Below are positions 25,236-33,895 of a DNA stretch of 59,884 bases, piece by piece. Under the pieces are notes generated by a model, which was not told the origin of the DNA, did not search any database, and worked only from the letters and a program-made list of their open reading frames with translations. Both the position numbers and the translations under genes were made by a program. Positions within the stretch are counted from its first letter, which is position 1. Each line of letters begins with the position of its first letter. Source of the DNA: UBA3839 sp902776985 (GTDB lineage Bacteria > Bacteroidota > Bacteroidia > Bacteroidales > Bacteroidaceae); contig CACYSD010000014.1 of assembly GCA_902776985.1 (NCBI GenBank), positions 1-59,884 of the forward strand. Reading direction: 5' to 3'.

Positions 25236-26354
25236 ATGAAAAGGAGTCTAATAGCAATAGTTTTGGTATCAATAATGATGATACCATTACCAGTGGGAGC
25301 AAAAGCATCCTTCTTTCCCTAACTGGGGCAGCGGGAACTTCAACCTCGACGGCCATGTGGGCGGACATTATCTCACAGCTCTTTCACTGGCATACGCAGC
25401 CTGCAATTCCACAAGCTCGTCACTAGTCGAGATGAGAGCACAGCTGAAAGAACGCATGGAGTATATGATTGCTGTGATGAAGGACTGTCAGGACAAATAT
25501 GACAACAACACCGAAGGACTCTATGGTTTCATCGGTGGTCAGCCTATCAATGACTCATGGAAGCAACTCTATAAAGGCAGCACCGAGGCAATCGGAAGAA
25601 ACTGGGGATGGGTTCCTTTCTATTGTCAGCATAAGATTCTTGCCGGTCTGCGCGATGCATATATATATGGTAAGAACGAAACAGCAAAGGAATTGTTCCG
25701 TAAGCTGGCAGACTGGAGTGTGAACGTGATTGCCAAGGTGAGCGACACCGACCTGCATCATTGCGCAGCGACATACCAAGCGAAACAGGAGAATACTACA
25801 TCTACGACGTTCTCACCCGCAACTTTCTGAACACCAATACTCGCACACTGTCAGAAAGGGCTGTGGGATTGACCACCATCACTCCACAGAACGGCAAATT
25901 CCTCCTTTCCGGTGCAGAGGGCAAATATCTCAAGATTGGTGTGTATAAAGGGCAGTATCTCTGGAGCGACGGTGACGAAAACAGCACTAAATGGACTATC
26001 GAAGCTGAAGAAGGAAAAAATGGCTCGACAAGCTCACCACAAGACGAAAAACGTTTCTATATCTACACCAACGACTTTACAGAGGGAAACGCTGAAGTTA
26101 AGGGCAAGACAATGTACATCACTGGAACCAACGCAAGCAGCACCAAACCAACTATGGCTCAGTGGATTCTCGTCACAGAGGGCAAATATCTGCGTTATCT
26201 CAGCGGTGAAACCACATCGGTAGATGAGATTCTCTCCAGCAATCGGACATCTGCATCGGGCGTTATCTACGATTTGCAGGGACGCAGAGTCTATTCTATC
26301 GTAAAACCAGGTATTTACATCAAAGACGGAAGGAAAATCGTCGTAAAAAAGTGA
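25236..26354 (+). pseudogene. Remnant of a secreted GH127-like protein with CTD
   Basis: Three pieces in two frames. A signal peptide (from 25236, MKRSLIAIVLVSIMMIP) ends at a stop at 25320-25322. From about 25316, in another frame, come 170 residues typical of GH127 beta-L-arabinofuranosidases (NLDGHVGGHYLTALSLAYA, YGFIGGQP, WVPFYCQHKILAGLRDAY). From about 25761 a further shift leads to a beta-rich domain (GEYYIYDVLTRNFLN) and a T9SS-like end (GVIYDLQGRRVYSI to GRKIVVKK). The catalytic part of GH127 and much of its N-terminus are gone, so frameshifts and at least one large internal deletion are implied. A 34-codon hydrophobic reading frame at 25103-25207 precedes it; no meaning is assigned. 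Confidence 0.75.
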
Positions 26355-26444
26355 AAATACGGAAAATTTTGCTTACTTTGCACATTGATTAAACGTAAGC
26401 AAACAAAAAGTTCTTTTTTTACACGACTAAATAACACTATTTTT

Positions 26445-27995
26445 ATGAAAAAACTTTTCCTAACCTGCATGTTTGCAGGCATGGCTTTGTGCAAGATAAC
26501 ATCGCAGGAGAAAGTCTATACACTTGCCGACTGGAAAGGTCTGGCTGCAGATACCGTACTACAACTTAACGTCAGTGAGTATAAGCTCGACTACAATCAC
26601 CCTTTGCCATATGTGGATATGCAGAAAACATGGAAAGTGAAGGCTGAACTGAAGTGCGGCACATTGGGAACAGAACAAGTATTCGTTTGCAAGGAAGGCA
26701 AAGCCAGCCATCTCATCGGCAAGAATTCCCTCAACGGCGACATCTCCGTAGGATACGACAACACCGCAGGACGTTTCTTTGTCGAAGTCCTCGACAAGGA
26801 TGAACAGCCGCACCGTCTGTGGGCTGGACCAAAGGTTGAGACAGAACGTTGGTATGAGGTCTGTGCTCAGGCTCAGTATGATGCAAAGAAGAATAAATCG
26901 GTATTGCAACTGACCGTCGACGGCAAGAGCGAGCAACTGAGCTATACAGGCAAGGCCCTTCGCCATAATGCTTCGCTGTGGGTGATCGGTCATGGATTCC
27001 CTGGAGGATTCCCAAATTCATTGCAGGTGAGAGGCGGTGCAATTCGCAACCTCGAAATCAGCGGCGCCCCACTCCCTCGTGTAGCAGGACAGAACCCGCT
27101 CTTTACTGACAAGTTTACTGCCGACCCCGCTTTCACCGTAATTGGCAACAATGTCTATGCCTATGTGGGTGAAGACTGTGCAGGTCCTGGCGGATGGTTC
27201 TACATGCCTCACTGGCTTTGCTATTCATCTACTGACATGAAGAACTGGACAGCTCATGGCCCGGTGCTGAAGTCGGATGCTTTTGCTTATTCAGCACCAA
27301 ACAGCGCATGGGCTGCACAGATGGTGGAGAAGGACGGCAAATACTATTTCTACGTAACATTGGACTGCAAGGGCAAGCGTGAGCATGCCATCGACGTGGC
27401 AGTGAGCGACTCGCCCACAGGTCCGTTTGTTCCTGCACGCAAAGACGGCACACCACTCATCACCGACGGTATGACACGCGACTCACATCGCCACAATGCC
27501 GACATCGACCCCACGGTGCTGATTGATGACGACGGCACTCCTTGGCTTGCTTGGGGTAACGGTGATTGCTATTTGGTGCGCCTGAAGAAGAATATGATTG
27601 AACTGGACGGAGAAGTCAAGAAAGTGCCGCTTCGCAACTACAGCGAAGGTCCATGGCTCTTCAAGCGCGGCAAACTTTATTATAATGTATATGCATCCGA
27701 CGCTCCTGGTGTGCAGTCCGAACAGATTGCTTACTCTACAGCGGAAAACATTGAAGGCCCTTGGACTTACCGCGGTTTTGTAAGCACTTCAGCCAATCAT
27801 GGTTTCACCATTCACCCATCAGTAATTCAGTTCAAGGGAAAGTGGTACTACATCTACCACGACGGATCATATAATCTGAATGGAGAACCTGGTGGAGACT
27901 GCCGACGCAGCGTCTGTGCCGAATATATGCACTTCAACAGCGATGGAACAATCAAGTTTGTACCACTGACACAAGAAGGTATTAGTGGAAAGTAA
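26445..27995 (+). CDS. Secreted glycoside hydrolase family 43 with N-terminal lectin-like domain
   Basis: An arabinosidase/xylosidase-type five-bladed propeller enzyme. From the ATG at 26445 it has 516 residues: signal peptide (about 1-20), a concanavalin/LamG-like beta-sandwich (about 25-205), then GH43. The catalytic triad is Asp227 (TADPAF), Asp355 (DIDPTV) and Glu401 (SEGPWL). The start was set by the signal peptide MKKLFLTCMFAGMALC; an in-frame start 60 bp upstream adds a non-conserved tail. Exact substrate is not determinable; alpha-L-arabinofuranosidase is the commonest activity. Confidence 0.88.
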   Translation: MKKLFLTCMFAGMALCKITSQEKVYTLADWKGLAADTVLQLNVSEYKLDYNHPLPYVDMQKTWKVKAELKCGTLGTEQVFVCKEGKASHLIGKNSLNGDISVGYDNTAGRFFVEVLDKDEQPHRLWAGPKVETERWYEVCAQAQYDAKKNKSVLQLTVDGKSEQLSYTGKALRHNASLWVIGHGFPGGFPNSLQVRGGAIRNLEISGAPLPRVAGQNPLFTDKFTADPAFTVIGNNVYAYVGEDCAGPGGWFYMPHWLCYSSTDMKNWTAHGPVLKSDAFAYSAPNSAWAAQMVEKDGKYYFYVTLDCKGKREHAIDVAVSDSPTGPFVPARKDGTPLITDGMTRDSHRHNADIDPTVLIDDDGTPWLAWGNGDCYLVRLKKNMIELDGEVKKVPLRNYSEGPWLFKRGKLYYNVYASDAPGVQSEQIAYSTAENIEGPWTYRGFVSTSANHGFTIHPSVIQFKGKWYYIYHDGSYNLNGEPGGDCRRSVCAEYMHFNSDGTIKFVPLTQEGISGK

Positions 27996-28044
27996 AGAAG
28001 CCCCCTCTAAGTCCACCATCGCTAATAGTTCCCCAAAGGAGGAA
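27996..28044. repeat. Degenerate GC-rich palindromic element
   Basis: AGCCCCCTCTAAGTCCACC then TTCCCCAAAGGAGGAA, directly after the GH43 stop codon; a decayed member of the family. Confidence 0.55.
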
Positions 28045-28093
28045 AAATGAATAAAGAATTCGATTAAGGCGACAACTATATAAAAAAGATATT

Positions 28094-30784
28094 ATGAAGA
28101 AAATTCTGACCATGACTTTGCTGCTTGGTCTCGCACTTGGAGTGCAGGCGCAGAAGCAGAAGAAACAAGAACCGGCGTTTAGTGGCTATCTCTTTGCCTA
28201 CTTCGAAGGCGGAGGCGACAAGAACCTGCAGGAGCAGTTGCGTTTTGCAGTAAGTGAAGACGCAGTCAATTGGTACGCACTGAACGACAACCGTCCGATT
28301 ATTACCAGCGACTCCATCAGTGAGAGCGGTGGTATTCGCGACCCACATATCCTGCGCGGTGAAGACGGCTGCTACTATATCGTAGCAACCGATATGTTCG
28401 TGATGAAGTATGGTTGGAAAGAAAATCCAGGAATCGTTCTCCTGAAGTCGAAAGACCTTGTGAACTGGACTCACGGCAAGGTGGTACTGGCTAAGGACTA
28501 CGCCAAGAATTTCGGTGATGCCTATTGGGTATGGGCACCGCAGACCATCTACGACCGCAAGGCAAAGAAGTACATGATCTACTTCACTCTGCAGCGCAAC
28601 GACCGCAAGACTCTCATCACCTACTATGCTTACGCCAACAAGGACTTCACTGGTTTTGAAAGTGAACCTAAGGTGCTTTTCTCTGCAAAATACGGAAGTA
28701 TAGACAACGACATCATCTACAAGGACGGCACATACCATCTTTTCTATAAAGGAAACACCAAGGACGAGAACGGCAAGGAAATCAAGAACGGTATCCAGCA
28801 GGCCACATCGAAGAGCATAAAAGGTCCTTGGAAAGAAGATTTCGAATATCTCGACGCATACGCTGGTACTCGCACACACGTTGAAGGATCAAGCGTGTTT
28901 CCTCTTCACGACGGAAGCGGTAAGTGGATATTGATGTACGACCTGTATAGCAGTGGGCGCTATGAATATCAGACTTCTTCTGACCTGAAGACATGGACCA
29001 AGGAACCTCTCTCGTTCCGCAAGAACTTCTTCCCTCGCCATGGTTCAGTCATTTCCGTGACCGCAGACGAACTGGAACGCGTTCAGCAGAAATGGGGATA
29101 TGTGCTCACTCATAAGTTTGAGAGCAACGGCAATCCTATCATCCGTGACAAACACACTGCCGACCCAGCAGTTTGGGTGGAGAACGACACTCTCTGGCTC
29201 TTTGCCGGTCACGATGCAGCAGGCGGTCAGCGCAACTATGTAATGAAAGACTGGCTCCTCTACTCCACCACCGACATGAAACATTGGACAGAACACCCAT
29301 CACCTCTGCATATAGATGATTTCAAATGGGCTGAAAGCAAACAGGCATACGCTGGTCATGTAGCCAAAGGCAAGGACGGGAAATACTACTGGTATATCTC
29401 TACCAACTGGTGTGGCATCGGTGTGGCTGTTGCTGACAACATCAAAGGTCCCTACAAGGATGCACTTGGCAAACCTCTGTTGAAACGAGAGGATTGCTTC
29501 GCATCACACCACAGTTGGTGCGTCATCGACCCAGCTATCCTTACCGATGACGACGGCACCAATTATATTATATGGGGTAACGGACAATGCTACTATGCCA
29601 AGTTGAAGGACAACATGATCGAAATCGACGGCGACATCCACCAGATCGACGTACCACGATTTACAGAAGGGCCATGGATGCATAAATACAATGGCAAATA
29701 CTATCTCACCTACGCTTCGGAATGGCCTGAGAAGATCGCATACGCCATAGCCGACAATATCGGAGGTCCTTACAAGCCCATGGGAATCATAAGCGAGATT
29801 GCGGGAAACTCCAACACCACCCACCCTGCCATCGTCAACTTCAAGGGTCAGTGGCTCTTCTTCTCCCACAATGGCGGACTTCCCGACGGCACCAGCTACA
29901 GCCGCTCTATCATCGCAGAACCAATGTACTACAACCCCGACGGAAGCATACGTCCCATTCCCCCAACAGCTGAAGGAGTTTCTCAAATCTCCCCTATCTC
30001 TTCGGGGAGGGGGATAGGGAGTGAGGCTTGTTATTTGATGGTCTACCACAAAGATGCAGACCACAGTCTGCACATGGCTCTCAGCCGCGACGGATATTCA
30101 TGGAAAGCGCTTAACGGTGATAAAGCCGTAGTCAGCGGTGACACCATTGCCCAGCAGCATGGCATTCGTGACCCACATATCTACAGAGGTCCTGACGGCA
30201 CTTACTACATAGCAGCTACAGACCTGCACATCTTTGGTAAGCGTGCGGGTTATCGTGAGACCGAATGGGAACGCGATGGAGCCAAGTACGGATGGGGTAA
30301 TAACCGTGGGTTGGTGCTAATGAAGTCGAAAGACCTGATTCATTGGACACATACAGTTGTACGCATTGACGAATCGTTCCCTACCCGTTTCGGAGACCTG
30401 GGCTGTGCCTGGGCACCTGAGACGATCTATGATCCTGAGGAAGGCAAACTGATGGTTTACTTCACTATCCGTCCTACTGGCAAAGGCAAGACAAAGCTCT
30501 ACTACTCCTATGCCAACGACGAGTTTACCAAACTCATCACCGAGCCGCAGCTGCTCTTTGAATACCCTGATGAGAATGTTCAGATTCTCGATGCAGACAT
30601 CATCCCTATGGGCGATGGGAGATACTGCATGACCTACTGTGCACAGGAAAACCCCGCAGGCATAAAGATGGCTATCAGCAATCCCACCAACCGTGACAAC
30701 GGTACCTATAGCCACCCCCGCGGTCTCTACCGCTACCCCATCACCCCAACCCCCGACGGGTTGAGAATAAATATTATTAACTAA
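28094..30784 (+). CDS. Three-module GH43 protein, apparent gene fusion
   Basis: The 896-residue secreted protein (signal peptide ending GVQAQ) has three GH43-like propellers. Module 1 (about 28-345) carries GIRDPHI (Asp near 85), IDNDII and HVEGSS. Module 2 (about 350-632) is canonical, with TADPAV (about 355), VIDPAI (about 478) and TEGPWM (about 526). Residues about 633-646 are encoded by a GC-rich intergenic repeat. Module 3 (about 647-863) resembles module 1 (GIRDPHIY, WAPETIYD, ADIIPMG) but stops before its catalytic Glu. The last 33 residues are the tail of the lipoprotein at 22713. It looks like two genes joined through a repeat, with the end replaced; whether the product is stable is unknown. 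Confidence 0.8.
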   Translation: MKKILTMTLLLGLALGVQAQKQKKQEPAFSGYLFAYFEGGGDKNLQEQLRFAVSEDAVNWYALNDNRPIITSDSISESGGIRDPHILRGEDGCYYIVATDMFVMKYGWKENPGIVLLKSKDLVNWTHGKVVLAKDYAKNFGDAYWVWAPQTIYDRKAKKYMIYFTLQRNDRKTLITYYAYANKDFTGFESEPKVLFSAKYGSIDNDIIYKDGTYHLFYKGNTKDENGKEIKNGIQQATSKSIKGPWKEDFEYLDAYAGTRTHVEGSSVFPLHDGSGKWILMYDLYSSGRYEYQTSSDLKTWTKEPLSFRKNFFPRHGSVISVTADELERVQQKWGYVLTHKFESNGNPIIRDKHTADPAVWVENDTLWLFAGHDAAGGQRNYVMKDWLLYSTTDMKHWTEHPSPLHIDDFKWAESKQAYAGHVAKGKDGKYYWYISTNWCGIGVAVADNIKGPYKDALGKPLLKREDCFASHHSWCVIDPAILTDDDGTNYIIWGNGQCYYAKLKDNMIEIDGDIHQIDVPRFTEGPWMHKYNGKYYLTYASEWPEKIAYAIADNIGGPYKPMGIISEIAGNSNTTHPAIVNFKGQWLFFSHNGGLPDGTSYSRSIIAEPMYYNPDGSIRPIPPTAEGVSQISPISSGRGIGSEACYLMVYHKDADHSLHMALSRDGYSWKALNGDKAVVSGDTIAQQHGIRDPHIYRGPDGTYYIAATDLHIFGKRAGYRETEWERDGAKYGWGNNRGLVLMKSKDLIHWTHTVVRIDESFPTRFGDLGCAWAPETIYDPEEGKLMVYFTIRPTGKGKTKLYYSYANDEFTKLITEPQLLFEYPDENVQILDADIIPMGDGRYCMTYCAQENPAGIKMAISNPTNRDNGTYSHPRGLYRYPITPTPDGLRINIIN
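29987..30030. repeat. GC-rich element inside the GH43 fusion gene
   Basis: CTCCCCTATCTCTTCGGGGAG followed by GGGGATAGGGAGTGAGGCTT matches the right end of the element at 11532-11572. It is in frame and encodes the linker between modules 2 and 3. Confidence 0.75.
30685..30783. repeat. Duplicated gene-end segment (copy 2)
   Basis: Begins CACCAACCGTG and matches 23171-23263 to the stop codon with scattered changes and a 6-bp insertion (two codons near the end), so the GH43 fusion ends with the tail of the CxxC lipoprotein. Confidence 0.75.
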
Positions 30785-30823
30785 GTGGTTTTTGCATTTT
30801 GCTGACAAATACTCTTTTTTACA

Positions 30824-30850
30824 TTTCTGTAAACAATTGATTTACAGAAA
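30824..30850. repeat. Perfect 10-bp inverted repeat
   Basis: TTTCTGTAAA (30824-30833) and TTTACAGAAA (30841-30850) with a 7-nt loop, in the gap between two convergent genes and 28 bp before a 22-bp tandem array. Confidence 0.7.
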
Positions 30851-30878
30851 GAAAAATTGATGCTTATTTTTTTCGTTT

Positions 30879-30984
30879 CATCAAAAGATTGATGGCACGG
30901 CATCAAACTTTTGATGTCGTAGTATCAAATACTTGATGGCGAAGCATCAATTATTTGATGGTGAAGCATCAAATAATTGATACC
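30879..30984. repeat. Five-unit 22-bp tandem array of small palindromes
   Basis: Units start at 30879, 30901, 30923, 30945 and 30967 (the last is partial). Each has the form cATCAA-n4/5-TTGATgg followed by a diverging cgaag-like spacer, so every unit is itself an inverted repeat. The gap (30785-31039) lies between the 3' ends of convergent genes and holds no reading frame of note. Confidence 0.8.
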
Positions 30985-31039
30985 AAAGAAAAAAAATGAC
31001 AACACAGAAGGAGTTTCTTTGCCTTCAAATCAAAGTAGT

Positions 31040-32029
31040 TTATTGCAGTCCGAAACATAGTCTGACAGACTTTATTTTGCAGCGTTCCACTATCTTCGAT
31101 ATGAGGACGGGTATATACAAGCCAGACAATAAATTAAGAGCATAGAAAACAAGGAATAATTGTTCGTTATAGAACAGTTTTCTCCATAATATCAGTTCTA
31201 CGAACGCTTGGAAGGGCATGGACATGAGGTAGATTTGAAAGATGTATTCCCTGAAACCAGAAAACAGGTTTGGAAAATACCGGCCTATTCTCAGGCATAA
31301 TGAACACATCATAAAAATTCCTATTATGGAGGTGAGAAGGCCTAACGAAAAGTAATAGCATGTAGCATATAGCAACACAAGAACCAGCAATACGCCTATG
31401 TTTTCGATATACTTGTATAACTCAAACCTGAAGAAGAAGATGCCAAAGAAGAAATAGACCAGGTAGTGTTGTACTTCCAAAATGTAAAAAACATTCCAGC
31501 GACTATCCAAATCGATCTCAACAAAGTATAGACCGCAACAGAACAATAGAAAGATCATCATTCTGTACTTATTATTACATAAGTAGCAGAATAGCGGATA
31601 CATCAGCATCAAAAACATCAAGACAGCCAAAAACCATAATGTCTGCGATGAATGTTCGCGATAGTAAATGAACGACTCGAAGAAATTAGTCCACGATAGT
31701 TCAATGGGCGTCTTTGCAAAATGATTGAAAGCGCATTTAATCAGGTAATAGACAATAACGAAGAAAACAAACGGTATGACGATGCGCTGAAACTTGTCTT
31801 TATACAACGCCTTTGTAGGTATTTCCTTGCGGATTCTGCTTAAATAGAGCAACCCTCCGGAAATGAAGATGAATAATGGCATGCGTATAGGGTTAAAGGG
31901 AAAAGCCATAGCCTTGCACAAGAAATGGTTTTCTCCTGTCACCATATCTACTAATTGAACATGAATCATAACAACCAGTAGTATATTCAGGCCTCTCAAA
32001 ACGGCCAGCCATTCTATACGCTGCTTCAT
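31040..32029 (-). CDS. Acyltransferase-3 family membrane protein
   Basis: An integral membrane O-acyltransferase of the OafA/NolL/NodX type, which adds acyl groups to surface carbohydrates. The 329-residue protein starts KQRIEWLAVLRGLNILLVVMIH, matching the family start (R-x2-x-L-R-G-x7-H), with PLFIFISGGLL next and about ten hydrophobic segments. Its AT content is higher than that of its neighbours, and it is alone between an unusual repeat array and rsgA, so acquisition by transfer is possible. The acceptor is unknown. Confidence 0.82.
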   Translation of the reverse strand: MKQRIEWLAVLRGLNILLVVMIHVQLVDMVTGENHFLCKAMAFPFNPIRMPLFIFISGGLLYLSRIRKEIPTKALYKDKFQRIVIPFVFFVIVYYLIKCAFNHFAKTPIELSWTNFFESFIYYREHSSQTLWFLAVLMFLMLMYPLFCYLCNNKYRMMIFLLFCCGLYFVEIDLDSRWNVFYILEVQHYLVYFFFGIFFFRFELYKYIENIGVLLVLVLLYATCYYFSLGLLTSIIGIFMMCSLCLRIGRYFPNLFSGFREYIFQIYLMSMPFQAFVELILWRKLFYNEQLFLVFYALNLLSGLYIPVLISKIVERCKIKSVRLCFGLQ

Positions 32030-32136
32030 ATTTTCAACTCAGCTCCAGCATCCTTTTGGATTTCAGCCTTCAGATTTGCGCTTTTTACAACAGGTACATA
32101 AATTGTAGGTAGAAATAAAATACACGTAAAAAACTG

Positions 32137-33099
32137 TTAAGAGTCTGGTGCCTGACGATAGCGGTTTTCATCTTTATCACTTAGCATGGATAGATAGGAA
32201 TTGTAGCGGCTCTGGCTGATGTCATGACGTTCCACGGCTGCGAGAACTGCGCAACCGGGTTCGTGGGTATGGGTGCAGTTGTTGAAACGGCAATCTGCAG
32301 AGACGCGGAAAATCTCCTTGAAATAGTGCCCTACCTCCTCCGGTTCCATGTCAAATGTGCCAAAGCCTTTAATTCCCGGAGTGTCGATAATGCCGCCTCG
32401 CCAGTCTTCCTTCGTTAAAGAAGAGGGTGTGAGGCTGAACATTTCAGAATAGGTTGTGGTGTGACGCCCTGTCTTGTAAGCGTCACTCACTTCTCCCGTA
32501 CGCAAGTGAAGGTGCGGGAAGAGCCGGTTGATGAGTGTTGATTTGCCTACACCGCTATTGCCGCTGAGGAGGGTAATTTTTCCGTCGAGCAGTGTACGCA
32601 ACTGTTCTACTCCCTCGCCTGTCTCAGCGCTGACGCAATAGCAGTCATAACCGATCGTGGTGTAGAGATGTGTCATGCCCTGCAAATAATCCCTGTCGTC
32701 ATCATCAGTCAAAAGGTCTATCTTGTTGAAGATGATAACGACAGGGATTCTGTATGCTTCCGCACTTGCAAGGAATCGGTCAATGAAAGTAGTGGCTGTC
32801 TCAGGTTGTTTCAGTGTGACGATAAGCAGACACTGGTCAACGTTGGCAGCCAGGATATGTGACTGTTTGGAAAGGTTGGTCGCCTTCCTGATTACATAGT
32901 TCTTTCGTTCGTCAATGGCAGTGATAAGTGCTTCCGTTCCCACAGTGTGGAAAGTAACCTTGTCACCAATGGCGATAGGATTGGTAGAACGGATACCACG
33001 CAGACGAAAGTTGCCTTTCGCCCGCGCTTCCCAAGTTGTGCCGTCGTCAGACAGCACAGTGTACCAACTGCCTGTATTGCGAACTACTAAACCGTGCAT
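32137..33099 (-). CDS. rsgA: Ribosome small-subunit-dependent GTPase A
   Basis: A circularly permuted GTPase that assists late 30S maturation. The 320-residue protein has an N-terminal OB fold (about 1-65), G4 NKIDLL before G1 GNSGVGKSTLIN and G3 DTPGIKGFG, the permuted order diagnostic of RsgA, and a C-terminal zinc site CRFNNCTHTHEPGC. Length is normal. frr lies upstream on the same strand; the 75-bp gap contains a heptamer-type repeat. Confidence 0.96.
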   Translation of the reverse strand: MHGLVVRNTGSWYTVLSDDGTTWEARAKGNFRLRGIRSTNPIAIGDKVTFHTVGTEALITAIDERKNYVIRKATNLSKQSHILAANVDQCLLIVTLKQPETATTFIDRFLASAEAYRIPVVIIFNKIDLLTDDDDRDYLQGMTHLYTTIGYDCYCVSAETGEGVEQLRTLLDGKITLLSGNSGVGKSTLINRLFPHLHLRTGEVSDAYKTGRHTTTYSEMFSLTPSSLTKEDWRGGIIDTPGIKGFGTFDMEPEEVGHYFKEIFRVSADCRFNNCTHTHEPGCAVLAAVERHDISQSRYNSYLSMLSDKDENRYRQAPDS

Positions 33100-33108
33100 G
33101 ATGTAAAT

Positions 33109-33147
33109 GTGAAGAGTTTAGTGTGAAGAGTGAAACGATAGTACCGA
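33109..33147. repeat. Heptamer-type leader repeat before rsgA
   Basis: GTGAAGA-GTTTAGT-GTGAAGA-GTGAAAC followed by GATAGTACCG. The same tail with further AGTGAAG units lies at 42265-42316. In both cases it is just upstream of, or inside, the start of a minus-strand gene. Confidence 0.55.
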
Positions 33148-33174
33148 AACTTTCACATCACATTTCACAATATT

Positions 33175-33735
33175 TTATACAGTCATGATTTCCTTGTTCT
33201 TCGCCTCAAGCATGGAGTCAATCTGCTTGATGTACTTGTCGTGGATTTTCTGTACCTTCTCTTCGGCGTCTTTCTCCACGTCTTCTGGTACACCATTCTT
33301 CACGCTTTTCTTCAGTTTTTCGATCGCGTCACGACGGGCATTGCGAATACTTACTTTGGCGGTCTCACCTTCCTTTGAGCATTGCTTTGTCAGGTCACGA
33401 CGACGTTCCTCTGTGAGAGGAGGTATGCCAAGACGAATGACCTCACCATTGTTCTCCGGCATGATGCCTACAGGAGAGTCGATGATAGCCTTTTCGATAA
33501 CACGGAACATGGATTTGTCCCATGGTTTGATGGTGATGCTGCGAGCATCTGGTGTAGCGAGGCTTGCCACATTGCTCAGAGGAACCATCTGTCCGTAACT
33601 GTCGACGCGTACTGCATCAAGGATATGTACATTTGCTTTTCCGGCGCGGATGCGACCGAGTGTCTCTTCAAGGTGCATAGCGGCAAGTTCCATTGCTTCT
33701 TCCGCTGCATCAAGATATTTTTTTACTTCTTCCAT
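33175..33735 (-). CDS. frr: Ribosome recycling factor
   Basis: Splits post-termination ribosomes with EF-G. The 186-residue protein shows the family features: LGRIRAGKANVHILDAVRVDSYG, a beta-rich domain, SPVGIMPENNGEVIRLGIPPLTEERR, and the long C-terminal helices ending EAKNKEIMTV. Length is exactly typical. Its leader on the minus strand is an A-rich AAGAACTCAAGAAACTT-type tract. Confidence 0.97.
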   Translation of the reverse strand: MEEVKKYLDAAEEAMELAAMHLEETLGRIRAGKANVHILDAVRVDSYGQMVPLSNVASLATPDARSITIKPWDKSMFRVIEKAIIDSPVGIMPENNGEVIRLGIPPLTEERRRDLTKQCSKEGETAKVSIRNARRDAIEKLKKSVKNGVPEDVEKDAEEKVQKIHDKYIKQIDSMLEAKNKEIMTV

Positions 33736-33772
33736 ATTTTTGAGTTCTTAAGTTTCTTGAGTTCTTGATTGC
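33736..33772 (-). promoter_or_regulatory. A-rich ACTCAAGA leader tract of frr
   Basis: Read on the minus strand: AATCAAGAACTCAAGAAACT then TAAGAACTCAAAAAT directly before the start codon. Similar tracts precede genes at 38562, 45428 (minus), 48144 and 51192. Role unknown. Confidence 0.4.
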
Positions 33773-33829
33773 GCCCATTAATTGTCGTTATTACGTTATT
33801 TCGATATAACGATATTTCGAAAGGGCACT

Positions 33830-33893
33830 TCCATCCGGATGGTTGGTAACTACTCCCCTCACTCACAGGGAGGGGTTGGGGGGAGGGTCTTCT
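33830..33893. repeat. GC-rich palindromic element (inverted orientation)
   Basis: CCATCCGGATGG, then CTACTCCCCTCACTCACAGG, GGAGGGG, and the end GGGAGGGTCTTC, 3 bp from the fumarase stop on the opposite strand. It is the mirror of the copies at 23266 and 38289, so it keeps the same orientation relative to the gene that ends there. Confidence 0.7.
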
Positions 33894-33895
33894 TT

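Noticed and set aside
28076..28879. 267-codon minus-strand reading frame opposite the GH43 fusion gene
   Set aside because: Antisense shadow of module 1 with no family resemblance.
30879..30984. CRISPR array
   Set aside because: The 22-bp units are contiguous with no unique spacers, and no cas gene is present.
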